DNA of 64,000 nt from Nonomuraea sp. SYSU D8015 (GTDB taxonomy: Bacteria; Actinomycetota; Actinomycetes; Streptosporangiales; Streptosporangiaceae). Shown here piece by piece: positions 7,380 through 15,697 of this stretch. The notes beneath the pieces are model-generated. The model was not told where the DNA came from, did no database searches, and worked only from the letters and a program-made list of their open reading frames with translations. Where the stretch lies: assembly GCF_008065375.1 (NCBI RefSeq), contig NZ_VJYI01000005.1:186001-250000 (forward strand). Reading direction: 5' to 3'. Both the position numbers and the translations under genes were made by a program. Positions within the stretch are counted from its first letter, which is position 1. Each line of letters opens with the position of its first letter.

Positions 7380-8240
7380 ATGGCCACCATCGATGTGCTC
7401 GACTCGACCGTCTTCTACGAAGATTCCGGCAGCGGAGTCCCCTTCGTCTTCCTGCACGGCAACCCCGCCTCCTCCCGCACGTGGCGGAAGGTCCTGCCCG
7501 GCGTCGCCGCCCCCGGGCGCCGCCTGCTCGCCCCCGACCTCATCGGCATGGGCCGCTCGGGCAAGCCCGACGTGCCGTACCGGTTCGGCGAGCACGCCCG
7601 CTACCTCGACGCCTGGTTCGACGCGCTCGGGCTGGATGACGTGGTGCTGGTCGGTCATGACTGGGGCGGCGCGCTCGCCTTCGACTGGGCCGCCCGCCAC
7701 CCCGGGCGGGTGCGCGGCGTGGCGTTCATGGAGACCTTCGTCCGCCCGATGAGCTGGGACGATCTGGGGGAGGGGCCGCGCAGGCGCGCCGAGGCCATTC
7801 GCGGGCCCGAGGGCGAGTCCCTGGTGCTCGACGGGAACTTCCTCGTGGAGACCGCGTTCACCGGCGGGGTGCTGACGCCGTTGAGCGAGGAGGAGAAGGC
7901 GCCGTACCTGGCGCCGTACCCCACCAGGGAGAGCCGGCGGCCGCTGCTGGAGTGGGCGCGGTCGTTCCCGCTCGACGGCGAGCCCGCCGACGTGGCCGAG
8001 CGGGTCGAGCACTACAGCAAGTGGCTCGCGAGCAGCGGTGACGTGCCCAAGCTGCTGCTCACCTTCGACTCGTCCCCCACGCTGCTGATCAAGGAGGACA
8101 TGGCGGCCTGGTGCGCGGAGAACGTGGCCGCCCTGGAGATCGCGCACTGCGGTCCGGCCGGGCACCACGTGACGGAGGACCGGCCGGAAGAGATCGCCGC
8201 GGCGGTCGCCGCGTGGGCGGGTCGTCGCGCCCTGGGCTAG
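7380..8240 (+). CDS. Haloalkane-dehalogenase-like alpha/beta hydrolase
   Basis: A 286-residue alpha/beta hydrolase close in pattern to DhaA-type haloalkane dehalogenases, which cleave carbon-halogen bonds with water. Visible catalytic residues: HGNPASS with the halide-binding Asn28; nucleophile Asp94 with the second halide-binding Trp95 (VGHDWGGALAF); acid Glu118 (AFMETFVRP); base His262 (GPAGHHVTEDRP). The Asp-to-Glu spacing of 24 is the same as in DhaA. A generic esterase would have Ser instead of Asp94. There is no signal peptide, so it is cytoplasmic. MarR control suggests induction by a small organic compound. The natural substrate is unknown, and many HLD-like proteins in soil bacteria have no known halogenated substrate. 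Confidence 0.88.
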   Translation: MATIDVLDSTVFYEDSGSGVPFVFLHGNPASSRTWRKVLPGVAAPGRRLLAPDLIGMGRSGKPDVPYRFGEHARYLDAWFDALGLDDVVLVGHDWGGALAFDWAARHPGRVRGVAFMETFVRPMSWDDLGEGPRRRAEAIRGPEGESLVLDGNFLVETAFTGGVLTPLSEEEKAPYLAPYPTRESRRPLLEWARSFPLDGEPADVAERVEHYSKWLASSGDVPKLLLTFDSSPTLLIKEDMAAWCAENVAALEIAHCGPAGHHVTEDRPEEIAAAVAAWAGRRALG

Positions 8241-8743
8241 CGGAAGCGGCGGCGGCTCAGCGGGGCCAGGACCTCTCGGAGCGCGTCCGCCGCCCGCCGC
8301 ACCGTCTCCTCCGGGATCCCTGCCATCAGCTCCTGCTGCGCCCGGTTCGCCGCCTCCAGCGCCGCGCTCGCCACGCGGCTCCCCTCGTCCGTGAGCTGGA
8401 CCCAGCGGCTGCGCGCGTCGCCGGCATTGGCCTCGCGCTCCACGTATCCGGCCGCCGTCAGCCGCTGCAGCACGTTGCTGATGCCGCCGGAGGTGAGGAA
8501 CAGCGACTTGGACAGCTCGCTCGGCTTCATCCGGTGCGGTGGTTCGGCCCGGGCCAGCGCGATCAGCACGTCGAACTCGGCGTAGGTGAGCCCCAGCTCC
8601 GCCAGCTCGGCCTTGATCGCCTGCATGAACAGCTGGTCGAGCCGGGTCGCGCGCTTGCTGAGCTCCAGGGTGGCGATGAGCGACGACGACATGCCCAGTC
8701 GTTGCCAGCGGGGCACCAGCGCGTCGATCTCATCCGGTTTCAC
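8237..8743 (-). CDS. MarR-family regulator of divergent amidohydrolase
   Basis: A 168-residue MarR protein with HTH and wing (KPSELSKSLFLTSGGISNVL, then DARSRWVQLTDEGSRVASAA). Its stop overlaps the hydrolase stop by four bases (convergent CTAG). It is divergent from the amidohydrolase across 60 bases with a palindrome at 8780-8799, so it is probably autoregulated and controls that gene. The ligand is unknown. Confidence 0.9.
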   Translation of the reverse strand: MKPDEIDALVPRWQRLGMSSSLIATLELSKRATRLDQLFMQAIKAELAELGLTYAEFDVLIALARAEPPHRMKPSELSKSLFLTSGGISNVLQRLTAAGYVEREANAGDARSRWVQLTDEGSRVASAALEAANRAQQELMAGIPEETVRRAADALREVLAPLSRRRFR

Positions 8744-8779
8744 GTCATCGAGGATACCTGTCAGCAGATTGCTTTCTTA

Positions 8780-8799
8780 AAAGCTTCTGCTTAAGCTTT
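8780..8799. promoter_or_regulatory. MarR-type operator, 20-bp dyad
   Basis: AAAGCTT CTGCTT AAGCTTT: perfect 7-bp arms around a 6-bp spacer, ending four bases before the amidohydrolase ATG. It is the only AT-rich dyad in the 60-bp divergent gap with the marR gene. Confidence 0.7.
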
Positions 8800-8803
8800 C
8801 AGC

Positions 8804-10063
8804 ATGACAATTACCACGTTGATCAGGAATGGCGTCGTCATCGACACCGAGCCGGAGCCCGTCGTGCTGGGCCGGACCGACGTGCGGATCGAGGGCGGCG
8901 CCATCGCCGAGGTCGGCCCCGCCCTGCCGGACGTCCCCGGGGCGCAGGTGATCGACGCGACCGGCACGATCGTGCTCCCGGGATTCGTCGACACCCACCG
9001 GCACACCTGGCAGGCACCCATCAGGGCCGTCCTGCCCGACACCACCATCCAGGGCTACATGGCGCGCGTCATGGGCGACCTCGCCCCCAAGCTCCGCCCC
9101 GAGGACATGTACGCGGGCACCCTCGCCGGCGCTCTGGAGTGCCTGGACGCCGGCATCACCACCCTGCTCGACTGGTCGCACGCCCAGTTCAGCCCCGCCC
9201 ACACGGAGGCCTCCGTGAAGGCGCTGCACGACTCGGGCATCAGGGGCGTCTTCGGCTACTGCTACGGGGGCGAGCCCGGCGGGCTCACGAGCGAGACCCG
9301 GCGGGTGCGCGAGCGCCTGTCCGACACGCAGGGGCTGGTCACCATGGCCCTCGCCGCCCTCGGGCCGGAGATCGCCGGGGAGGAGCGCGCGCTGGAGGAG
9401 TGGCGACTCGCCGCCGAGCTGGACCTCCCGGTCACCGTGCACTTGAGCACCGCATCCGGACTGGCGTTCCTGGAGTCGAACGGGTTGCTCGACACTCCCA
9501 CCACGTTCGTGCACGCGCTGCACTACACCGACGAGGATTTCAAGCGCATCGCCGCCACCGGGGGCACGGTCTCGCTCGCACCCGTGGACGAGATGAACCT
9601 CGGGCTCGGCTACCCTCCCACCGGCCGGGCCAGGGCCGCGGGGATCCCGGCCGGGCTCGGCGCCGACACCGTGGTCTGCTCGCCCGGCGACATGTTCTCC
9701 CTGATGCGCGCCGTCCACCTGCTCGAACGCGGCCGCCCCGACGGCGCCGGGCTCGGCTTCACCACCCGCGACGCGCTGAGCATGGCCACCATCGAGGGGG
9801 CGGAGGTGCTCGGCCTGGCCGACGTCATCGGGTCGCTGCGGCCTGGAAAACAGGCCGACCTGATGCTGCTGCGCACCGATAGGCTCGGCATGGCCGCCGC
9901 CCACGACCCGATCGGCGCCGTCGTGCTCAACGCCGACACCGCCTGCGTTGACACGGTGCTCGTCGCGGGGCGTGCGGTCAAGCGAGATGGGCAGTTGCTC
10001 CACCACGACCTGACGGCGGTCCTCGCCTCCCTGCACGAGTCCGCCGCCGCGGTCGTGAGGTGA
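8804..10063 (+). CDS. Amidohydrolase-superfamily protein (cytosine-deaminase/TRZ-ATZ type)
   Basis: A 419-residue metal-dependent hydrolase. The TIM-barrel metal motif is VDTHRHTWQ (His65, His67), followed by the barrel histidines in VTVHLS and FVHALHY and the late Asp in GLGADTV, with the small beta-sandwich at both ends (IDATGTIVLPG; GKQADLMLL). This group deaminates purines or pyrimidines and guanidine-like compounds, or hydrolyses chloro-s-triazines (AtzA/TrzN). It has no signal peptide. It is divergent from its marR regulator. The substrate cannot be read from sequence; deaminase activity on a heterocycle is the default guess. Confidence 0.85.
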   Translation: MTITTLIRNGVVIDTEPEPVVLGRTDVRIEGGAIAEVGPALPDVPGAQVIDATGTIVLPGFVDTHRHTWQAPIRAVLPDTTIQGYMARVMGDLAPKLRPEDMYAGTLAGALECLDAGITTLLDWSHAQFSPAHTEASVKALHDSGIRGVFGYCYGGEPGGLTSETRRVRERLSDTQGLVTMALAALGPEIAGEERALEEWRLAAELDLPVTVHLSTASGLAFLESNGLLDTPTTFVHALHYTDEDFKRIAATGGTVSLAPVDEMNLGLGYPPTGRARAAGIPAGLGADTVVCSPGDMFSLMRAVHLLERGRPDGAGLGFTTRDALSMATIEGAEVLGLADVIGSLRPGKQADLMLLRTDRLGMAAAHDPIGAVVLNADTACVDTVLVAGRAVKRDGQLLHHDLTAVLASLHESAAAVVR

Positions 10064-10085
10064 GGCCATAGGCACGGAGGGCGTG

Positions 10086-11018
10086 ATGGCGGGCCTGGTG
10101 GAGCGGATCGAGGCGGCCAAGGTCTGGGGCCGGGGCAAGGTGGACGACTGGCGGGTCCGCCGGCTGTCGTTCGACCACCTCATCAGGGCCGTGCAGCGTT
10201 ACCAGGTGCAGGAAGGCGACCGGCTGGCGGGCGCGGTCACGTACTTCGCGTTCTTGTCGTTCTTCCCGCTGGTGGCGCTGTCGTACGCGGTGCTCGGGTT
10301 CGTGGTGGCGACCAGCGACACCACCAGGGAGGCCCTGGAGGCGGCCATCCTCGAGCGGCTGCCGGCCATCGCCGGCCAGCTCAACCTCGAAGCCATCGCC
10401 AAGGCCAAGGAGGCGGCCGGGATCATCGGCCTGTTCGGTCTCCTCTACGCCGGGCTCGGCGCGCTGGACGCCCTGCGCGGGGCGCTGCGCGAGATCTCGA
10501 TGACCACCGCGCCCCCGCTCAACTTCTTCGTCGGCAAGCTGCGCGACCTGGCCTCGCTCGCCCTGCTCGGCGTCACGATGATCTCGTCCGTGCTGGTCGC
10601 CGGGTTCGCCACCACGGCCACGGACAAGGTGCTGGACTTCCTGTTCGGCAGCGAGTCCGCGCTCGCCAACGCAGGGCTGCGGCTGGCCGGGGTGGCGGCG
10701 AGCCTGGGCGCCGACTGGCTGCTGTTCCTGATCCTGCTCGGCTGGGTGGCCAGACCGACCCAGCCGTTCCGGGTGATCGCCAAGGGCGCGTTGCTCGGCG
10801 CGATCGGGTTCGGGCTGCTCAAGCAGCTCGCGACGCTGCTGCTGGCGCAGACGCTCGGCAACCCGGTCTACGGCGCGTTCGCCGTCATCGTGGGCCTGCT
10901 GGTCTGGATGAACTTCTCGGCCAGGCTCGTCCTCTACGTCGCCGCGTGGACGGCCACGGCGGGGTTCTGCCCGCCGCCGGCCCCGACGCCGGCGCCGCCG
11001 TCGAGGTCAGAAGCGTGA
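10086..11018 (+). CDS. YihY/BrkB-family inner membrane protein
   Basis: A 310-residue integral membrane protein with six predicted hydrophobic segments (for example YFAFLSFFPLVALSYAVLGF, IIGLFGLLYAGLGALDAL and GADWLLFLILLGWV). The family signature AGAVTYFAFLSFFPL is near the N-terminus. YihY/BrkB proteins were once called ribonuclease BN; transport or envelope roles are suspected but unproven. The ATG at 10086 has GGAGG five bases upstream and is preferred over the adjacent GTG at 10083. The 3' end overlaps the convergent D,D-carboxypeptidase gene by 12 bases. Confidence 0.9.
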   Translation: MAGLVERIEAAKVWGRGKVDDWRVRRLSFDHLIRAVQRYQVQEGDRLAGAVTYFAFLSFFPLVALSYAVLGFVVATSDTTREALEAAILERLPAIAGQLNLEAIAKAKEAAGIIGLFGLLYAGLGALDALRGALREISMTTAPPLNFFVGKLRDLASLALLGVTMISSVLVAGFATTATDKVLDFLFGSESALANAGLRLAGVAASLGADWLLFLILLGWVARPTQPFRVIAKGALLGAIGFGLLKQLATLLLAQTLGNPVYGAFAVIVGLLVWMNFSARLVLYVAAWTATAGFCPPPAPTPAPPSRSEA

Positions 11019-12128
11019 CCTGGCGCGCCTGCGGCGGCGGATCCCGTACCACAGGTAGATCAGCCCGAACAGCAGCCCGCCGCCGATCACCACGGATCCG
11101 ACGGTCTTGGTGGTGTCGGTCTGCTTCTTCGCGGCCGTGTCGAGCAGCGGCGGCTGGGCGGCCGGCGTGACCGTCTTGGCCGGCGCGGAGGCCTGCTGCT
11201 GCGGGGCGGGCAGGCCGGCGGGCAGCGGGTCCACCAGACGGCCGACCGGCGTGACCTTGCCCCTGACCGAGAAGCCCCAGTCGAGCAGCTTGGCCACCTC
11301 GTCCCAGAAGAAGCCCTCGTGCCGCATGATGCTCACCACGATCGTGTGGCCGCCGCGGGTGGCCGCGCCGACGAAGCTGGCCCGCGCCTTCGTGGTCCAG
11401 CCATTCTTGACGCCGATCATGCCCTGGTAGCGCCAGAGCAGCTTGTTGTGGTTGCTGATCTGGTAGGTCTTGCCCTTGGGCGCCGGGAAGTTCGCCGTCT
11501 TCGTGCTGATGTAGCGCTTGAAGTCAGGGTTGGCCAGGCCGGCGCGGGCGATGAGCGCCAGGTCGTAGGCCGAGCTGCTCTGGCCGGGCTTGTCCAGGCC
11601 GCTGGGCGTCTTGGCCACGGTGTCGTACGCCTGCAGCCGCTTGGCCTCGGCGTTCATGTCGCTCATGGTCTTGGCGAGGCCGCCGTTCGACTCGGCCAGG
11701 GCCATGGCCGCGTCGTTGCCGGACGACATCATCAGCCCTTTGAACAGGTCGTCGATCTTGTACGTCGCCTTGGGCGACAGCCCGACCGCGGAGCCCTCCT
11801 GGTTGCACGCGTTGTGGCTGGGCCGGATCGTGCGGTTCTTGTCGAGCTTGGGGATGAGCGTGAGCGCGGTCAGCGTCTTGAGCGTGCTGGCCGGCAGGTA
11901 GCGCCCGTGGGCGTCCTTCGCCGCGAGCACCTGGCCCGTCCCCACGTCCGCGATGACGTACGACGTAGCCTTGCTCTTGGGCGGCTTCTGGACGCCTTCC
12001 GGCGCCACCAGGCCGCGGCTGCCCAGTGCCTCACCGCCGACGGGTGTCGTCGGGCTGGCATATGCGGTCCCGCCGGTGAGCGAGACCGAGGCGATGAGTG
12101 CCGCGACGGGCACGATTTTCGTCCACAT
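11007..12128 (-). CDS. dacC: D-alanyl-D-alanine carboxypeptidase (PBP5/6 type, peptidase S11)
   Basis: Trims the terminal D-Ala from peptidoglycan pentapeptides outside the membrane. It is 373 residues: signal peptide (MWTKIVPVAALIASVSLTGG, cleavage near A24/S25), penicillin-binding domain with the SxxK active site S81-T-L-K84, the SGN triad (MSSGNDAAMA) and the KTG-equivalent KNGWTTKA, then a C-terminal membrane anchor (IGGGLLFGLIYLWYGI) followed by an Arg-rich tail. The frame is open about 30 codons further upstream, but the ATG at 12128 directly starts the signal peptide. It is divergent from the SCO4848-type gene, a neighbourhood also found in Streptomyces. The symbol is by analogy. Confidence 0.92.
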   Translation of the reverse strand: MWTKIVPVAALIASVSLTGGTAYASPTTPVGGEALGSRGLVAPEGVQKPPKSKATSYVIADVGTGQVLAAKDAHGRYLPASTLKTLTALTLIPKLDKNRTIRPSHNACNQEGSAVGLSPKATYKIDDLFKGLMMSSGNDAAMALAESNGGLAKTMSDMNAEAKRLQAYDTVAKTPSGLDKPGQSSSAYDLALIARAGLANPDFKRYISTKTANFPAPKGKTYQISNHNKLLWRYQGMIGVKNGWTTKARASFVGAATRGGHTIVVSIMRHEGFFWDEVAKLLDWGFSVRGKVTPVGRLVDPLPAGLPAPQQQASAPAKTVTPAAQPPLLDTAAKKQTDTTKTVGSVVIGGGLLFGLIYLWYGIRRRRRARSRF

Positions 12129-12211
12129 TGCGGTCTCAGGGTAGCTCCGTGTGAATGCCCATGGAGCGACACTTTCCCCGCAGATCCCCCTTCGATACTG
12201 GAGAGATGGAC

Positions 12212-12421
12212 ATGTCACGAAAGATCGCCGGATTCCTCATCATCGCGGGCGCATTCATGATCTTCGAATGGGTGAATCTCGGGTTTAACTTGGCCGATGG
12301 GCATCCGACCAGCTTTTATGTCGTTCACGGCATCTTGATCGCGGTGAACATCGTCCTCGCCGTCGTCCTGGCCGCCATCGGCTGGCGAGGGCTCAGGGGC
12401 CGCAAAGGAGACGCCGGGTGA
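12212..12421 (+). CDS. SCO4848-family small membrane protein
   Basis: A 69-residue protein with two hydrophobic helices (KIAGFLIIAGAFMIFEWVN and SFYVVHGILIAVNIVLAVVL) and a short basic C-terminus (GWRGLRGRKG). It resembles the small actinobacterial SCO4848-type membrane proteins encoded beside D,D-carboxypeptidases. ATG 12206 is possible, but GGAGAG sits at the right distance only for ATG 12212. Function unknown. The last 29 bases overlap the convergent peptide ligase gene. Confidence 0.8.
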   Translation: MSRKIAGFLIIAGAFMIFEWVNLGFNLADGHPTSFYVVHGILIAVNIVLAVVLAAIGWRGLRGRKGDAG

Positions 12422-13823
12422 GCGCGTGGAGCTCGTCGGCCTCCTCCCGTGAGTCGCCGATGGAGGTGAAGCCCAGCTTCCCGTGCTCGGGGATGGCCCC
12501 GAGCAGGTGGAACACGTTCCCGGTACGCCGCTCGTGGTCGAACCCGATGCCGAGCCGGTCCGCCGTCCGCACGACCTCGCCCGGCGTGCGCCCGCGCAGG
12601 CAGGAGGCGGCGCAGTTGTCGGTCGCGGTGTAGTACTTCGGCTGGTCGCCCGCCATGAGCAGGCCGGTCGCCGGATCGTACGCGGCCCCGGTCGTCAGCA
12701 TGGCCGCGCCGAACGGATGCGTGGTGCCGCCGATCCGCAGGTTGATCTCGCACAGCAGCGCCGCGTACCCGGCGTCGGCCTTCAGCGCGAAGAAGTCCAT
12801 CCCGAACAGCCCCACGACGCCCCGCTCGGCCAGCACGCGGGCGATCCGGTCGGCCGCGGCGCCCACCTCGGCGCGGTACTCCGGCGCGGCCGGGAACGTG
12901 CACCCCTGGTAGACGTGGCCGTTGGGGCCGCCGAGCACCTGGTCGTGGGTGGCCAGCACCTGCGCGTGCCCGCCCGGCGTGATGCCGGCCAGCGCGCTCG
13001 GGTAGTACAGCGGCCGGTGCTCGATGTACTCCTCGACCACCGCGCCGCGGTCGCGCACCTTGGCGGTGAAGGCGTCCCACGTCTCGCCGGGCATCGCGAA
13101 GCTGGTCGACGCCCTGTCGGCCTTGGTGACGATCGCGTTGCCGAGCCCCGAGTAGCCGTCGTTCAGCTTGACGATCACTCGCTCGCCCGGCAGCGCCTCG
13201 ATGGCCTCCTCGATCTCCAGCGCCGTCCGCACGTCCCCGAAGCCACGCGCCATCGGCACGCCGGCATCGTGGCCCACTTCGCGGGCCCCGCTCTTGGAGC
13301 CGTAATAGGCGAACGAGGTGGCCGGACCGTAGAGGGGAACGTTGAGTGACGACGCCAGCTCCTCCTCGAGCTCGCTCAGCACGAACGGCACCAGCCAGGC
13401 GTCACCGTCGATCGCGGAGCGCACCTGCTCGATCACGTCGGGGCGGCCGAGCAGGCTCCTGGTCAACGGCTGGGACCAGGGGTCGTCGAGCGTGATCAGC
13501 GTCAGTCGCTTGGCGGCGTCATCCGGATCGGGCAGGAACGCGAAGTAGTAGTCGATGATGTCGGGATCGATGGGCGCGGAGGAGAGGTAGACCACCTTTA
13601 CCCCGGGTTCGCGGAGCGTCAGCAGGAGGAAGAGAAGACGCTCCTCGTAGGACCTCGCTGCCGTGATGCGGCGGAGCTCGTCCTGCGGAAGGGAGAGCGA
13701 GGGCACGACCACCAGGGTCCCCTCACTCGGCTCGAAGATGCTCAACCCAGCATGCTTCTCCCCGAACGGGATATTAGTGATCATATTGCGAGTGAAACAC
13801 GCATACTTCTCAAATGCAGCCAT
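12393..13823 (-). CDS. PGM1-type peptide ligase (pre-ATP-grasp plus ATP-grasp)
   Basis: A 476-residue ATP-grasp ligase. It resembles carboxylate-amine ligases related to PGM1 of pheganomycin biosynthesis, which join an unusual amino acid to a peptide. The N-terminal pre-ATP-grasp half (about 30-170; EGTLVVVPSLSLPQDELRR, VKVVYLSSAPIDPDIIDYYF) is followed by the ATP-binding region VIVKLNDGYSGLGNA and VVEEYIEH, and the metal site ALLCEINLRIGGTTHP. No recognisable precursor peptide, tailoring enzyme or exporter lies beside it. No good ribosome-binding site precedes ATG 13823 or the internal ATG at 13784. The substrate is unknown; a housekeeping conjugation role is possible because the gene sits in a conserved block. 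Confidence 0.85.
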   Translation of the reverse strand: MAAFEKYACFTRNMITNIPFGEKHAGLSIFEPSEGTLVVVPSLSLPQDELRRITAARSYEERLLFLLLTLREPGVKVVYLSSAPIDPDIIDYYFAFLPDPDDAAKRLTLITLDDPWSQPLTRSLLGRPDVIEQVRSAIDGDAWLVPFVLSELEEELASSLNVPLYGPATSFAYYGSKSGAREVGHDAGVPMARGFGDVRTALEIEEAIEALPGERVIVKLNDGYSGLGNAIVTKADRASTSFAMPGETWDAFTAKVRDRGAVVEEYIEHRPLYYPSALAGITPGGHAQVLATHDQVLGGPNGHVYQGCTFPAAPEYRAEVGAAADRIARVLAERGVVGLFGMDFFALKADAGYAALLCEINLRIGGTTHPFGAAMLTTGAAYDPATGLLMAGDQPKYYTATDNCAASCLRGRTPGEVVRTADRLGIGFDHERRTGNVFHLLGAIPEHGKLGFTSIGDSREEADELHALTRRLLCGP

Positions 13824-14283
13824 CGTCGAAGTGTGATGACCATGACAGAAGGTGACAGGATTCGGAATCGCTGACCACGTTTGGAAGTGGCTTCAACGGG
13901 TCACGATCTAATGATCCCTTGTGACTATTTCGGGATCAGGAAGACGTGCACACACCGTGACCACCTGCGGTTTCGGACGTGCCATCGGCTAACTTTTGGT
14001 GTATCTGTCGGCGGGAAGCAGCGCGCGGGCGATAGAGTCGAAGCATCGCCATCGGGCTCACGGCCGACCGCTGTGCTCCCGGGCTGCAGCGGCACTCGCG
14101 GACCGACGAACGCAAAGCCCATGCTGACGATCTCGCGCACCCCGACCAGAGGGTGTGTTTTTTGATTCGCCGAGCGGCCGCTCGACCCGGGAGGCCACGG
14201 CGGATCGGACGAGTTTTCCACAGCGGATGAGCCGCGGTGGTCGGACATATTGGGGCGCGCGGCATTGGACGGGACGGTGACAT
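13824..14283. other. 460-bp gap upstream of the peptide ligase and M20 gene
   Basis: This is a divergent region with lower GC than its neighbours, so probably promoters and leaders for both sides. It contains a dyad TGATCCC (13912-13918) and GGGATCA (13932-13938) with a 13-base loop and a run of T at 14156-14163. Open frames of up to about 100 codons on both strands have no ribosome-binding site or recognisable product. No tRNA or known riboswitch was recognised. Confidence 0.5.
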
Positions 14284-15507
14284 ATGCGGGGACGTGAGCT
14301 GCGGGGGGAACTCGACGCGTTCCTGGCGGAGACCGAGCAGGACCTCGTGGCGTTTCGCCGCGATCTCCACATGCACCCTGAGCTGGCCTTCGCCGAATAC
14401 CGCACGACGCAGCGGATCGCCGAGCGGCTCACCGCCGCCGGGCTGACCCCTTCGGTGCTCCCCCGGGGCACCGGCCTCATCTGCGACGTGGGCAGCGGCG
14501 ACGGGCCGACCATCGCGCTGCGCGCCGACATCGACGCGCTGCCGCTGCAGGACGAGAAGGACGTGCCCTACCGCTCGACGGTGACCGGGGCCTGCCACGC
14601 CTGCGGCCACGACGTGCACACCACGATCCTGCTCGGCACCTCGCTCTTCCTCGCCCAGCAGGCCGCCGCGGGCCTCCTGCCAGGCCGGGTCCGGCTGATC
14701 TTCCAGCCGGCCGAGGAGCTTCCGGGCGGCGCGCTGGAGGTCATGGCGCACGGCGGCATCAGCGGCGTCGACCGCATCTTCGGCCTGCACTGCGACCCCC
14801 GCGTGGACGTCGGCCAGGTCGGGCTCAAGCCGGGCCCGATCACCTCCGCCTGCGACAAGCTGACCGTCCGCGTCTCCGGGCCCGGCGGCCACACCGCCCG
14901 TCCCCACCTGACCGCCGACCTGGTCTTCGCGCTGGCCAAGATCCTCACCGAGCTGCCCGCGGCCCTGTCGCGCCGCATCGACCCCCGCTCCTCGCTCAGC
15001 CTCGTCTGGGGCCGGGTCGAGGCCGGCTCGGCGGCCAACGCGATCCCCGACGACGGCATCGCCGAGGGCACCGTGCGCTGCCTGGACGAGAACGCCTGGC
15101 ACGCCGCCCCCGACCTGATCAAGTCGCTGCTGGAGTCGGTGGCCGGCGCCTACGGCATCGAGGCCACGATGGACTACAAGCGCGGCGTGCCGCCCGTGGT
15201 CAACGACGAGGTCAGCGTCGAGATGCTGGCCGAGGCCACCGAGCGGGTGCTGGGCGCGGGCGCGGTGGTCTCGACCCAGCAGTCGCTCGGCGGCGAGGAC
15301 TTCGCGTGGTACCTCGAGTCGATCCCCGGCGCGTTCGCCCGCCTGGGCACCCGCTCGCCGGACGGGGTGACGTACGACATCCACCAGGGCACCTTCGACG
15401 TGGACGAGAAGGCGATCCCGATGGGCGTCCGGGTCATGGCCGCCACCGCGCTGACCGCCCTCTGGGAGGTCGGGCCCCTCGACTCGATCACCAGCGCGCT
15501 GGCCTGA
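14284..15507 (+). CDS. M20-family amidohydrolase (hippurate/N-acyl-amino-acid hydrolase type)
   Basis: A 407-residue cytoplasmic zinc amidohydrolase that removes acyl groups from amino-acid conjugates. Signatures: RRDLHMHPELAFAEY at the N-terminus, the metal ligands in CHACGHDVHTT, QPAEELPGGA and GLHCDP, the dimerisation domain with SGPGGHTARP, and a final GGEDFAWYLE with a late metal His in YDIHQGTF. All expected ligands are present. It stands alone, ending at the bidirectional hairpin at 15647-15676. The acyl substrate is unknown. Confidence 0.9.
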   Translation: MRGRELRGELDAFLAETEQDLVAFRRDLHMHPELAFAEYRTTQRIAERLTAAGLTPSVLPRGTGLICDVGSGDGPTIALRADIDALPLQDEKDVPYRSTVTGACHACGHDVHTTILLGTSLFLAQQAAAGLLPGRVRLIFQPAEELPGGALEVMAHGGISGVDRIFGLHCDPRVDVGQVGLKPGPITSACDKLTVRVSGPGGHTARPHLTADLVFALAKILTELPAALSRRIDPRSSLSLVWGRVEAGSAANAIPDDGIAEGTVRCLDENAWHAAPDLIKSLLESVAGAYGIEATMDYKRGVPPVVNDEVSVEMLAEATERVLGAGAVVSTQQSLGGEDFAWYLESIPGAFARLGTRSPDGVTYDIHQGTFDVDEKAIPMGVRVMAATALTALWEVGPLDSITSALA

Positions 15508-15646
15508 ACCGTTCGCGATCACTCACCGCCGCATGCCCCGTCCCGCCATCTGGGACCGAAGGTGCTCTCGGGAAAGCCGTACTCCGGCTGAGGTCCTTTG
15601 GGGAGTGCGTACGGTGAGTGGCGGGGCGCCGACGTCACCCTCCTGG

Positions 15647-15676
15647 CCCGCCCCTTCCCAAGCAGGAAGGGGCGGG
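15647..15676. terminator. Bidirectional terminator hairpin
   Basis: CCCGCCCCTTCC (15647-15658) and GGAAGGGGCGGG (15665-15676) form a perfect 12-bp stem with a 6-base loop. It lies between the convergent ends of the M20 amidohydrolase and the X-prolyl peptidase. There is no T-tail, which is common in high-GC actinomycetes. Confidence 0.75.
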
Positions 15677-15697
15677 GACGGCGGCGCGTGCGATCGG

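Noticed and set aside
8804..10063. Naming the amidohydrolase an atrazine chlorohydrolase
   Set aside because: The metal ligands are shared by deaminases and chlorohydrolases; the residues that tell them apart cannot be judged without an alignment.
13881..14165. 94-codon frame as a precursor peptide for the PGM1-type ligase
   Set aside because: No ribosome-binding site, no leader-core look and no conserved motif; also on the other strand from the ligase.
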